Shown here one piece after another: positions 19,703 through 31,227 of a DNA stretch of 35,906 bases. The translations under genes and the position numbers were made by a program. The stretch's first letter is position 1; every line of letters starts with the position of its first letter. The notes beneath the pieces were generated by a model, which saw nothing but the letters and a program-made list of their open reading frames with translations, searched no databases and was not told the origin of the DNA. Source of the stretch: Terfezia claveryi (Eukaryota > Ascomycota > Pezizomycetes > Pezizales > Pezizaceae); NCBI GenBank assembly GCA_015179025.1, contig WHUX01000374.1:1-35906 (forward strand), given 5' to 3'.

Positions 19703-20643
19703 AGGTGAAATTGAAGCATACTTATAGAAATCTCTATACAAGGCTGTACTTATGATTCTAGCCTCTATTGTAGGATCTTGAATTCGAACACTACCCCAAA
19801 AGTCATACATTGTTAATTTTTTGGAGGGGTCTAAGATTGTCGCAATATTGTAAATGAACCTACCCTAGCTAGTATCTATATAATATTTTTGTAGTACCTT
19901 TTGACTAGATTTTATTACATCTAGTAACTTAGATACTCAAGGGGTATTAAGTTTTCGAACCTTCTGGTGATAGCTAGCAATCTGTTCAAATATATCATTG
20001 TAGATAAAATAGGTATTCTAAATTGTAGTCTTTTTACTACTTGAAATATTATTTGTGTAATTTGTAAATAGCTTTAGAAAGATAATAGCCTAATCTACTT
20101 GTCCCCATTCATCTTCTGTAAGTTAAAAGGCTATGAATTTAGCATTATAACTAATCCAGTAGTCAATTGTATCTCTCAGTTGTCACACTTGTACCAATGT
20201 ATTAAAAGTTGAATTCTATATTATTTTAATATCTTAGAATAAACTAATGGGTTAAGTCTTGCTTCCTTCCTATAGTGCTTTGAATTGTAATAGATGTGAA
20301 AGACTGGCAGTTACAGCTTTAGATACCTTATAAACCTAGTTTAGTTAGCATATAATTATCTTGTCTTAATTATATAGCTTATATATTTTAAAAATAGCTT
20401 GGCTAAATATACCAGGCAGGTATTACTGTAAAGTATTGACTGAGGTATCTAGGTTGCTTAGATTATAGTTGAATACTTCGTTCGTTAGTTATAATTTGAG
20501 ATTCTCCATGAAGGCTTTGCTAGCTAGTACTAGTACATAGCCTAAATATGGCAAATAATACTGATTCAGCTACCATATCTGACTGAGTGCTATGCTTCGA
20601 AGCTCTCTAGCTGGAACATAGTTTGCTCATACATTGTCTATTA
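19703..20643 (-). pseudogene. hAT transposase relic, middle and C-terminal part
   Basis: Minus-strand RIP-degraded hAT transposase. In order from 20643: VIDNV-ANYVPARE, LVLASKAFMENLKL, VYKVSKAVTASLSHLLQFKAL, STFNTLVQV-QLRDTIDYWI, FIAF-LTEDEWGQVD, NIATILDPSKKLTMYDFWGS. These follow the hAT order: the catalytic-core TTDNA region, RWNSTY..L.LRDAI, LTxxEW, and IATILDPRxK. The C-terminal dimerisation domain is missing because the Gypsy-C LTR starts at 19702. The relic is joined to 22082-22172 across E6 and to 26882 onward across Copia-2. Confidence 0.85.
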
Positions 20644-22079
20644 CCATTGGCTGCCTAAGGATGACTAACCATGGTAGCTTGACCAGGGTTAATATGCTAG
20701 CCATTTTCAAAAATCCTATAATGCTAGGTGAGCAGAGTAGTAAGTAGCTATTCTAGCTAAATTGAGATCTATAGAAACAACTTTGCTCTATAATATAGTA
20801 GCCCTTATGCCTCGCCAAAATCAGCCTATATACCAATATCTCCAGTCTACAATATGACCTTTCAGTTAACCAACTACCCTCCTCGACCCTACCACATAGG
20901 CTGAATATCAGGCAGGTGAGCCTATGAGTACTAGAAGGCCTTTACCAAGTATCTATATTCATAATAAAATGGCTTTTACAGTAGCAGCCTACAATATAGT
21001 GAAATGATATATTAAATAAGTTACTCACTACTATTTATTTAAGAATGTGCTAATTATGATATACTAAACTACCTGCTCTCAATCTGCTGCAAAATACTCA
21101 TTTCGCTACTATAGAGAGGCTTCTAATAGTATGAATATACCTCTATATTAAAGACCACCACCTCTAATAACTCTCTCAATAAGACCTCCTGTCACTTTCT
21201 ATTATACTCCCCTCCCTCTATTAACCCTATGGACTAAATATTTACCTTACACTAACCATGTACTTAAGCACAAGCATACCTGATACCAGTAAGAGATATA
21301 TATAGTGCTAGGTGCTAAGGTAGACTGGCCAAACTAGGTAGAACCTAGGATTGATGCACTAAATTAGATACTAGTTATATTTAGATGCAGCTAGTTAGAT
21401 GCTAGGTCAGGTGATAAGGTATCGTGAAAGCTTAGTTGAGTTATAGGCCTATTTGTCTGATATTTTGCCTATATGGTAGGGTCAAGTGATAGTAGAGGGG
21501 GGGGTATTCTTAGAGGGCGGTTGAAGGTAGTGGTCTTTAATACAGGGATATATTGGTACTATTGGAAGCCTCGCTGTAGTAGTTGAAAATACTGTGAATG
21601 AGTATTTTGCAGCAGATTTGAAAGCAGGAGGTTTAGGGCAACATAAATCAAGTAAAATTAGCGAATTCTTAAATAAACTTATTTTGTAGTAGTGAATGAA
21701 TTGTTTGATACCATACCATTTTACTATATTATAGGCTACTGCTATAAAAACTATTTTAGTATAAATATAAATACTTGGTAAAGGCCTTCTAGTGCTCATA
21801 GGCTTACCTGCTTGATATTCAGCCTATATAGTGGGGTCGAGGGGGGTAGGTGGTTAACCGAAAGGTTATATCGTAGACTGGAGGTATTGGTATATAGGCT
21901 GATTTTGGTGGAGCATGAGGGCTACCATATTGTAGAGTAAAGTTGTTTCCATAGATCTCAATTTAGTCAGAATGGCCACTTACTACTTTGCTCGCCTAGT
22001 ATTATAGGATTTCTGAAAATGGCTAGCGTGTTGACCCCGATTAACTTGCCATAGTCAGTCATCCTTAAGTAGACAATGG
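20644..22079. mobile_element. E6: 1,436-bp palindromic element with TA duplication
   Basis: Ends CCATTGGCTGCC.. and ..GTAGACAATGG, flanked by TA on both sides. The two arms (20644 to about 21240 and about 21445 to 22079) are inverted copies of each other, ~600 bp each, differing mostly by transitions, around a ~200-bp centre. Leaving it out with one TA rejoins the hAT frame (LCLVIDNV). A TA duplication points to the Tc1/mariner/pogo supergroup, but the ends differ from the pogo element at 31228. No convincing coding sequence. Confidence 0.85.
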
Positions 22080-22081
22080 TA

Positions 22082-22167
22082 CTAGGCAAAGTATATGTTG
22101 AGCTAGATTAAATTAGCCTAAAATCTCAGCTAGTTTTTTAGCCTAGAATTTTCCTATATAGAAGGTA
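22082..22167 (-). pseudogene. hAT transposase relic, short central segment
   Basis: Between Copia-2 and E6 the minus strand reads TFYIGKF-AKKLAEILG-FN then LAQHILCL. This matches the hAT stretch that usually reads ..GSHTGENLA..L..VL.EF.L..KI.. just before the TTDNA motif. It proves that 26882 onward and 20643 downward are parts of one transposase. Confidence 0.75.
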
Positions 22168-22774
22168 CAGCCTATTAAAAAATACGTTCAAATGCTCTCT
22201 CTTACACCACAAATTACATACATATGTATTATTCATTCCTAAATATATTCCACTATATGTCAATTCATATACTTGATACTTACATAGATTAAGTATTTTC
22301 ATATACATTTTATATTTATAACTCTATTATTAGTTAAGTTATTCATGCTCTAATAACTCTATTTTAGTTCTATTTCATATGCTTACAACACATATCAAAA
22401 TATATTCTGAGTTATACTTTTGTCAAACTTTATTATTACAAACTCAAACATATTAAGTATATTGTAATCATGTTAAATGCATTTAGCATGCACTGGCTTG
22501 TACTGTAGCTTGCTGGAATTATATATATATAGGAGGGGAATTCCTTCCCTTTAGAGATTATCAGCTCATACATCAATCTTTTTCACTCACACATTCTACT
22601 ATATATTCTCCTATATATTCTATGTTTCTAGTGCACACTCTACAGCGTCCTCTTCAGGATCTACAATATCCTCTACATTTACTAGAATGTCCTCTACTAG
22701 CCTATTAGATCTGTTCCTAAGTTTCTCCTTTATTGGATACTTGGTTGAATTACCACTACCTGTAGGATATAGTG

Positions 22775-24869
22775 TGTCATGGGGGCCCTATTGACTGATA
22801 GCGCTCTTGCGACTATTAGGACGGCCGTAATTTGCTGCCGCAACGATATCTATTCCGCAACACAGAATATCAATCCTATAGCAGTAAAGTTCAATCCAAC
22901 AATAGTTCCTTATGACAGATCTTATTTCACAATACAAAATAATTCCTATGTCACTTGAACGTAAAGTAAACACAAGACTTAGAACTTTGTAGGCTTCGTG
23001 TACTCAAGGTGCTCTTGCTTTCGAATACTCGCAGATGGTAGAAATAAATTCAACTGGAACTACTTGCACTATTTACATCCCGTAGTGTTTGTAGATATTC
23101 TTATGATAAAAATATTTTATAAATCGCGGGCCTACCTGGTATTAAAAAACGCGTTCAAACGCTCTCTCTTACACCACAAATCCCCTACATATGCATTATT
23201 CATTCCTAATTACATTCCACCACATATCAAACCATGTGCTCAATACTTACATAGATTAAGTATTTCCATATGCTTTTCACATGCATAACTCTATTGTTAG
23301 TTACGTTATTCACGCTCTAATAACTCTGTTTTAGCTCTATTCATATGCTTACAACATATATTAAACCATATTCTGAGTTATACTTCTGTTAAACTTTAAT
23401 GTTACAAACTCAAAGATGTTGAGTATATTGTAATCATGTTGAATGCATTTAGCACGCTCTGGCTTATGTTATAGCTTACTGGAATCGTGTATATATAGGA
23501 GGGGAATTCCCTTCCTTCAGAGATTATTAGCTCATACATCAATCTCATTTACTCATACATTCCACTATATATTTTCCTATATATTTTACGTTTCTAGTGC
23601 ATGCTCTACAGCATCCTCTTCAGGATTCACAACGTCCTCTACATTCACTAGAACGTCCTCTACTAGCCTATTAGATCTGTTCCCAAGTTTCTCCTTTATT
23701 GGATACTTGGTTGAATTACTGCTACCTATTGGATATAGTGTATATCTCATATACCTGTATCTCAATACCTGTCACCTTGGAATTTCTTCCTAAGTGTTAT
23801 GCCATCCACACCTTTGTTAATGCAGTTGCTATCTGCACTCGTTGTCACAGGTTACTAACTCGAACATAGAGAATATTCCTATGTCTGTATGTTATACGTA
23901 CTTCGTTTATAGCTCGCTTATCCCATTAAAGAATTCTTATCCAAGACAACTAAATTCAATTTCAGATACATTACCAATCCCCGATACTATCGAATTATCA
24001 TCCGACAATATCCGAAGGTATCTAATTATGTTTCCGGCAATATTCACTTAATAGTATCTAGTGTCCATTGAAAATAATTTTCAACTGCACATAACTCTAT
24101 GAATAGAGAACCGTAGGTCACAAGTAGATTACCATTGGAAAGGTATCAACGCATAGAAGATTATAGAATCTTAGTTTATCTCGATACCTAAATTATTCAT
24201 GGAGTTATTACCCATAATAAGTAAACCTCTTTGTGGACCTATATGACCATATTAAAAGTCTTATAACTCCATGAGTTTAACTCCGATCATAAAAAGGATT
24301 GCAGAAATAGAATCAGGACAAAGAGTAGGCCTAGTTAGAACCTTGAAACATTAAATTCAGAGAACTTTATGTTTTGGCCCTACCTTTAGCCTCTATCCTG
24401 GGCACACTCCCTTATAGTATCACCGGACGTAATTTGGTTTAAAGTACGCCCTCATGGCTTCATTTTTTTATTTATTTTTACCAAATTATTTTCCTGCAGT
24501 TCAGGGTAATAATTCAATACTCAGGGTAACGCCAAGACTTCAGGGTAACAGCTAATATAGCTAGCATATATATGCATATAGTCAGCATATTAATCTGAGT
24601 ATAACTATTGAACCGTTAATCAGATTCTTATGAAACTTGAACCGTAGCTCCCTCAAGGGTTTATGGACGTTCCATAAGGGTCTTAACCATCTAGGATGAT
24701 TATAAACTACTCCGAGGTTCATACCCATTTCATATACTTAACTCTATAGATAAGTATTAGAAACGTTTGCACCACACTGCTAAGAGTATACCTAGAGTTC
24801 ATGTAGATTCTAGGGTCGTTCTATAAGGGCCCAAGTACCTTTAGTAGAGCTAGATGTCACCCTGTGACA
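22775..24869 (-). mobile_element. Gypsy solo LTR nested in Copia-2 5' LTR
   Basis: TGTCATGGGGGCCC.. to ..CACCCTGTGACA, with a perfect 5-bp duplication TAGTG (22770-22774, 24870-24874). After setting aside the nested copia LTR and its duplication, the length is 1,462 bp, identical to the Gypsy-D LTR. No internal sequence remains, so it is a solo LTR left by LTR-LTR recombination. It is less RIP-altered than the Gypsy-B/C LTRs. Confidence 0.92.
23140..23767 (+). mobile_element. Copia solo LTR nested in the gypsy solo LTR
   Basis: 628 bp, TATTAAAAAACGCG.. to ..TATCTCAATA, flanked by CCTGG (23135-23139) and CCTGT (23768-23772). The uninterrupted site CCTACCTGTCACCTTGG is visible in the Gypsy-D LTR near 30931. 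It has the TATATATA and GGAGGGGAATTCCC core and is the innermost layer of this nest. Confidence 0.9.
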
Positions 24870-24901
24870 TAGTGTATATCTTATATACCTGTATTTTAAC
24901 A

Positions 24902-26252
24902 GGTTATTAGCCTAGTCTGCTCTACCTTAACCACAACTATCGAACTCATCTATCATGGCTTTACTACAATCAATAACACTTGGTTGAACCTCTATAGGTT
25001 CCTATTTTACTCTCTATCACTAATACTTAGTTGAACCTCCCTAGGTTTCCATACTACCTATTATTAATAATACTTATAACAATACTTGGTTAAACACTTA
25101 GTTGTTCCCATACTACTTGTTCTAATATGTTCAAGTATATCCTCAAATATCAACAAATAATATCCAAATCTAGTTGATAATTTATCAACTAAAAATACTT
25201 TTACAAATACCAAATTGAAGTCTATACTTCTCAGTCTGGCTACCAATTCTTAATTGAAAATAGAAGCAGACTTTATCCTTATTAGTATTAAAGCTCTAGC
25301 ATGTAAAAAATGCAAAAGGATTACTATTTCTAATACAAAAGAGTCTACTTAATTTATTAAATTAATAAGTAGTATACTTATTACAAGAAATACTATTAAG
25401 TGAATACCATTCTAATATTATTAGACTCTTATTATGAGCATGCCTTGACTAAATATTGGTTTGACTTAGTATAATATCTTATAATTCAGTTACTTTACCT
25501 TTAGATTTCAAATAATAAAATTCCAAGATAGTAATAACATTATAGATATATTCCTATATCAATAAATTATTTAGTCTTGGATGTATCTTGTAATTGCAAT
25601 ATATCTAGAGTTGGCTTTCTCTATCTCTAAATTATTCTAATATATATTATAGCTTACTATTACTAGTTGGCTTTATAAGTATTAATTGAATAAATAATAA
25701 AAGATGATAGAAAATTAATTTCAAGTTATATCTTTCAACTAGCTAACAATACTATTAGCTAGTACTAAAAGAAGCAAACCAGTGTCTCTACTTCCCTTGT
25801 TGAAGCTGAATATGTTTTGCTATCTTTAGTAGCTAAACAGCAACTATAGTTTACAAAAGCTCTGAAAGAACTTAGATTTCTCCTCTATTTCTACTCTTAT
25901 AAGTACAGATAGAGATGGAGCAGTATATCTGACTTGCCACTTTTGTATAAACGATTGTAGAGAAGATATTAATAGTACTTACTATTATATAATTTGGTTA
26001 AAATTAATAATATCATAGTTTTATATATACTTAACTCATATAATCTAGTCGATATATGTTCTAAAGTAATATCTAGACTAATAATTCTTCTTACTATAGG
26101 AAAATGTTTTAGGAACTAAATGAATCATAATAATACTCTTTTCCCATATATAAAAATCTTTTTTTCTATAGGGTTTTTTCTTTATATACAGGTTTTTAAT
26201 AAGACTGCTAAATTATTTACTAACCAATCATGCTGTCATTAGTGAGGAGGAG
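24902..26252 (+). pseudogene. Copia-2 gag remnant, RT tail and RNase H
   Basis: 1,351-bp interior matching the Copia-1 interior along its length. It has the primer-binding site (GGTTATTAGCCTAG, transitions from the Copia-1 form), a short gag-like start (MALLQSITLG near 24956), RT tail and RNase H (25755 onward, KKQTSVSTSLVEAEY). The same junction between gag and RT tail shows the deletion was inherited, not independent. Confidence 0.75.
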
Positions 26253-26881
26253 TATTAAAAAATATGTTCAAATACTCTCTCTTACACTATAAATTACATA
26301 CATATACATTATTCATTCCTAATTATATTCTACTACATGTCAAATCATGTACTTGATACATAAATTGATTAAGTATTTTCATATGCTTTTTACATGTATA
26401 ACTCTATTATTAGTTAAGTTATTTATGCTCTAATAACTCTATTTTAGATCTATTTCACATGCTTACAATATATGTCAAACTATATTCTGAGTTATACTTT
26501 TGTCAAACTTTATTGTTACAAACTCAAATATGTTGAGTATGTTGTAATTATATTAAACGCATTTAGTATGCTCTGGCTTATGCTATAGCTTGCTGAAATC
26601 GTGTATATATAGGAGGGGAATTCTCTCCCTTCAAAGATTATTAGCTCACACATCAATCTTATTTACTTATATATTCTACTATATATTCTCCTATATATTC
26701 TACATTTCTAGTGTACGCTCTATAGCATCCTTTTTAGGATCCATAACATCCTCTACATTCACCAGAACGTCCTTTACTAGCATATTAGATCTGTTCTTAA
26801 GTTTCTCCTTTATGGGATACTTGGTTAAATTACTGCTACCTGTTGGATATAGTATATATCTCATATACCTGTATTTCAATA

Positions 26882-27760
26882 TAGCCTAATGCCTGAAATC
26901 CAAACACTTCCTTATAAAGAACCTAGTTTTCATTTAGGTAATGCATAGTAGTCCTAGCAAATACTAGTCCATTAGGTAAAGTCCAAATGTCTATAGCTAT
27001 ATATGCTTATATATCATTGGAAATCGTATTCTTCAGCTTTCAAATAATATCCTATATATACTCATGGATAGTATAGTATAAAGTGTTTGCTGATAGTATA
27101 ATGATATTGAAATACAATACATTAAGGAGTCTGCAGAATTATGGATATTCAATTGTATGGAATAGTAGATTCCCTACTACTATTGTTTTAACTAATTCTT
27201 TGTGGAAAGACTTAGTTGAAAATTCCGGAATAGGATCCTTGCAATGAACTAATACCTAAATAAAAATTAGTAGCTTAGAAGTATCTAGTATCTAGTCTGC
27301 TTGGATAAAACGTACCTTCCCTATTATGCTCTAAATACTTTGTATGGAAGAACTACTTGTACTCCAGTATTTGGATGACTTTATATCATTCTAAAGGTTT
27401 AAAGTACCTACATTAAATGCCCTTGAATACACTAAAAGTATATTATAAGCTAAACAGAAAACAAAAGGTTTTCCATCTCGAATATATGTACCTTAACAAT
27501 AATATGCCCATTGCTTAACCAAGTAATAGTAGGAAGTCCATTGCAGATCACTGTATTTATCCATGCGAGATGGGCCATTCTTCTTGAGATTACATCGCAT
27601 CTCTAGTGCTTATATAGTATGCTTCCACTAATTTATGAACTCAGTTGAGATATCTGCATCGAATAGATAGGCAGTCCCATTAAGTAGTCACTTGAGTGCC
27701 AGTATGGAGGGAATGACAGTTATTTGATTTACTACTAGTTGTTCTATAGTATAATATAGG
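26882..27760 (-). pseudogene. hAT transposase relic, N-terminal part
   Basis: Minus-strand segments in order: RCNLKKNGPSRMDKYSDLQW, TSYYYLVKQWAYYC, GKPFVFCLAYNILLVYSRAF, FHKELVKTIVVGNLLFHTIE, LLNVLYFNIIILSANTL, AIDIWTLPNGLVFARTTMHY, LNEN and EVFGFQALG. The order (pre-core helices, IVxxxLPFxxVE, LTTDIWTSxNGxxFxGVTAHY) is diagnostic of hAT transposases. The frame continues in 22082-22172 after Copia-2. Stops are mostly TAG/TAA from CpA changes. The start codon and any BED finger are not clear. Confidence 0.82.
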
Positions 27761-27952
27761 GAGAACAATTTGGTAAATGTAGTAAGGTATTTAAATATAT
27801 CAATAAATATGGTATGGGAATAATTCTAGCAATTATAGGATTTATATTACAATAGTTCAAGGGATCCGCATCTCTTTTGTAAAGCTATAGAGGTATTTAT
27901 CTGGTCCTTCTCAATCTCATAGTAGTGTAGCTATAAGAGCTTTTTGTCATGA

Positions 27953-28031
27953 GTAACAACTTTTATTACAGGCAACAACTTTTATCATAGGTGACAACTT
28001 TTGTTATGGGCAACAACTTTTGTCATGGGCA
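27953..28031. repeat. Four tandem 19-bp repeats
   Basis: Units GTAACAACTTTTATTACAG, GCAACAACTTTTATCATAG, GTGACAACTTTTGTTATGG and GCAACAACTTTTGTCATGG. The array is upstream of the recognisable hAT coding part and may lie in the subterminal region of that transposon. Confidence 0.85.
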
Positions 28032-28165
28032 GTAGGAAGAAAATTACACTAGAGAAGATAGTATCTGATTCAGATCAGAGAGACAGTATTCTGAGATTAC
28101 TTCAGACTAAGAGCCTTTTTATCTCCTATAAGTAAATCTATTACTACTAAAGTATGTATATAAAC

Positions 28166-28893
28166 AGTGTGCACCACAGGTCGATTTCAACCTAATCCGA
28201 CCTGGATAAACCCGCCCTGCCGGGTGAGTTTCCCTGGCCTCAACCCAACCCACCACGGGTTACGTGAGGTCCCTACCTGACCTGACCCGCTTCGCTTAAT
28301 AACGAGTAATTGCCAAGATGACGGGTAATTGCCAAGAACCCGAATTTCCTATAATTGATCTTGTCACGAGTCTATGTTGGTGGGGTTTTCTTTGTCACGG
28401 GTTCTGTGCCTTCCTTCTATATATACATATAAGCTGCGAAATCAAGTATTACTTTATAGTGTAATAGTAGAGGTCGATAGCTAAGACTGTAACTATTGAT
28501 ACAATTCCAAGGAGCATGCGAGAACTATGGCTATGGCTATAGGTATAGCTATGGGCCAAAAGGCAGAGTCTATATTACCAAGGCTTATAATACAAGACGT
28601 TTGCATAAAGAATAGAAACTATGATCCCACAAATATATGCTTATCCTTACCCGTGATATCTACATGACATCATCTACGTCGCAGGTGATAACCTGTGACA
28701 TAACTCATGACATAACCTGTAATATAACTCGTAACATAACCCGTGACATAACCCATAATATAACTCAGATAAAGAGATTCCTAATCGAGATTCAGACACC
28801 TTTCCATTCGACTCTCGAATTAGACTTCAACTGCTTCACTTGTGATATAGGTAATAATCTGTGACAAAAGAGTCCATGACATGTGGTGCCATG
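28166..28893. mobile_element. E5: 728-bp hAT-like non-autonomous element
   Basis: Candidate 8-bp duplication ATATAAAC (28158-28165) and ATATAAGC (28894-28901). The ends share GCACCACAGGTC and, inverted, GCACCACATGTC. The left subterminal part is GC-rich with ACCCG/CGGGT and GACCTG words. At 28420-28442 it has TATATACATATAAGCTGCGAA, the same motif as the E2 core unit. A 12-bp minisatellite lies inside. No transposase. Confidence 0.55.
28688..28769 (+). repeat. 12-bp minisatellite in E5
   Basis: About seven units such as ATAACCTGTGAC, ATAACTCATGAC and ATAACCCGTGAC. Translated, they give a DITH/NITR-type four-residue repeat in a 75-codon ORF that is otherwise featureless; I treat it as non-coding. 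Confidence 0.8.
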
Positions 28894-28901
28894 ATATAAG
28901 C

Positions 28902-29425
28902 CCATATAAGAAGCAAAACATATAAGTAGTGAAAGCATGTTAGGGTATATAATTCAAGTACAATACAATTTAGTAGCCCTTAAGTATAGGTTTCTGGTTT
29001 TGTTGGTAGTGCCTAGCCTATTCTACCCGCATGATCAGAGCCTGTATTTAGTTGACTACCTATGTTCGTTTCCCAGTAGCTCTATAAAGGGTTAAAAAGA
29101 ATTTTCCTCTAGCATCGCTGGATATGGACGGTTCAATATGACTTCTTAGCTTTAAAATGTGGGATCTTTGCTGTGGGTTTTTGGCTTTAGCAAAATTTAG
29201 GTTCTTGCCTTTTTGGCACAATGGGTTTGGCAACCATGTGGCAGTATTAGGCCAACTCTTTTTTGCAATCTCTATTAATCAGTTTCTAGGCTATTCTATT
29301 ACAGATTGGTTATAATGCACTATTACAGATTGCTCATAATGCACCATTACTATAACTCATAAATGGAAAAAGGAATGGGTGTAAATTAGATGCCGATATC
29401 ATGAACTATTTCTTAAAATTCATGG
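28902..29425. other. AT-rich stretch, no gene recognised
   Basis: No supported coding frame. The only structure seen is a 24-bp duplication at about 29297-29345 (CTATTACAGATTGGTTATAATGCA-like unit, then a second copy with GCTCATAATGCA). Confidence 0.5.
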
Positions 29426-30050
29426 TTATAGGACCAATATGGGCAATATAAATATTTGAACAGCCAGGCCCAAAAAGAAGCCCTTCCATTGTGCCAATAT
29501 TTGATGACTCTCTATTCTGTGATGCCCTCTGTGTTTCCTGCTGTTTTTCTCACCGTTTCCGATCACGAGCCTTTCGTTGCTGGCGGAGCTGCTGTTTAGC
29601 TTGCTTAGTCCTTCGGGGAATAGCAACCTCAACATCATGCAATGGGGTATGCGTGGGGCAACCAGAAGGGGGGGGGGGTCACTGATTATGGGATGTTGAA
29701 TAAATTGAGAAAATTGCACTTGTGTATATGTAGCTGGGTTCTTATTCTCTTTGTTCCCTAGCTGCTCACTACCTGCTTCCTCTGAATCATCTCTATTGTC
29801 ATCTCTTCTTTCCACATCGGTATCTTCTTCACTAGAAGTTGCAGGAATTTCTATTTGCTTGCGGCACTGAGTTCGAGTTCTATATTCACTATAATAAAGG
29901 ATTAGCCGCAAGCCTATAACAAAGTCTAGTTGTTAAGTGATGTGCCCACCACAACTGCATTAATGCCTTTTTTCTGTCTACTGAAGACTTCACCATTTTC
30001 CACCACTACAGCTGTAAGGCAGCCGCCTGTGGCTTCTAAAAGCTCAGTCT
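29426..30050 (-). pseudogene. Unidentified degenerate coding fragment, basic C-terminus
   Basis: From 30050 leftward the minus strand reads ELLEATGGCLTAVVVENGEV, FSRQKKGINAVVVGTSLNN, a frame change, then an acidic stretch (TSSEEDTDVERRDDNRDD) and TYTQVQFSQFIQHPI. A run of 11 G (29668-29678) lies at another frame change into RTKQAKQQLRQQRKARDRK and EKQQETQRAS. Its acidic then Q/R/K-rich tail resembles C-termini of fungal pogo-type transposases such as 32830-33050, but no catalytic domain is present. It is cut at 30051 by a copia LTR. Function unknown. Confidence 0.4.
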
Positions 30051-30574
30051 GTTGAGATACAGGTATATGAGATATACACTATATCCAACAGGCAGTAGTA
30101 ATTCAACCAAGTATTCAATAAAGGAGAAACTTGGGAACGGATCTAATAGGCTGGTAGAGGACGTTCTGGTGAATATAGAGGACATTGTGAATCCTGAAGA
30201 GGATGCTGTAGAGCATGCAATAGAAACATAGAATATATAGGAGAATATATAGTAGAATGTATGAGTGAATGAGATTGATGTGTGAGCTGATAATCTCTGA
30301 AGGAAGGGAATTCCCCTCCTATATATACACGATTCCAGTAAGCTATAACACAAGCTAGAGCGTGCTAAATACGTTCAATATGATTACAATATACTCAACA
30401 TCTTTGAGTTTGTAACATTAAAGTTTAACAGAAGTATAACTCAGAATATAGTTCAACATGTATTGTAAGCATGTGAATAGAGCTAAAACAGAGTTATTAG
30501 AGCGTGAATAACGTAACTAACAATAGAGTTATACATGGGAAAAGTATATGGAAATACTTAATCTATGTAAGTAT
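30051..30574 (-). mobile_element. Copia LTR, reverse orientation, cut by Gypsy-D
   Basis: Begins TGTTGAGATACAGGTATATG (the inverted LTR end) and follows the copia LTR through the inverted GGGAATTCCCCTCC core to ..AATCTATGTAAGTAT. It stops there at the Gypsy-D LTR start (30575). About 105 bp of the LTR, up to its TATTAAAA end, is missing and should lie right of Gypsy-D, outside the window. Closest to the solo LTR at 23140. Confidence 0.85.
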
Positions 30575-31227
30575 TGTCATGGGGGCCCTATTGACTGATA
30601 GCGCTATTGCAACTATTAGGATGGCCATAATTTGCTGCCGCAACGATATCTATTCTGCAACACAGAATATCAATCCTATAGCAGTAAAGTTCAATCCAAT
30701 GATAGTCCCTCACGACGGATCGTATTTCGTAACACAAAATAAATCCTATGTCGCTTGAACATAAAGTTAACTCAAGACTTAGAACTTTGTAGGCTTCGTG
30801 TACTCAAGGTGCTCTTGCTTTCGAATACTCGCTGGTGGTAGAATGAATTCAACCGGAACTACTTGCACTATTTATATCCCGCGGTGTTCGTAGATATTCT
30901 TATGATAAAAATATTTTTATAAAACGCGGGCCTACCTGTCACCTTGGAATTTCTTCCTAAGTGTTATACTATCCACACCTTTGTTAATACAGTTGCTATC
31001 TGCACTCGTTGTCACAGGTTACTAACCCGAACGTAGAGAATATTCCCATGTCTGTATGTTATACATACTTCGCTTATAGCTCGCTTATCCCATTAAAGAA
31101 TTCTTATTCGAGACAACTAAATTTAATTTCAGATATGTTACCAATTCCCGATACTATTGAATTACCATCCAACAATATCCGAAGGCATCTAATTATGTTT
31201 CCGGCAATATTCACTTAATAGTGTCTA

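Larger units (their letters stand above)
22173..26881 (+). mobile_element. Copia-2: internally deleted copia with nested LTRs
   Basis: Flanked by CAGCC (22168-22172) and TAGCC (26882-26886), a 5-bp duplication with one C-to-T difference, inside the hAT relic. The 5' LTR is 22173-22774 plus 24875-24901 (629 bp once the nested insert is set aside). The internal part is 24902-26252 (1,351 bp) and the 3' LTR is 26253-26881 (629 bp). The internal structure is the same as Copia-1: CX2C remnant, RT tail (WMYL-IAIYLELAFSISKL) and RNase H (SWY-KKQTSVSTSLVEAEY). Stops are RIP-type. Confidence 0.9.

Noticed and set aside
21482..21799. 105-codon minus-strand ORF in E6
   Set aside because: It spans one arm of the palindrome, has no recognisable motif, and the other arm does not keep it open.
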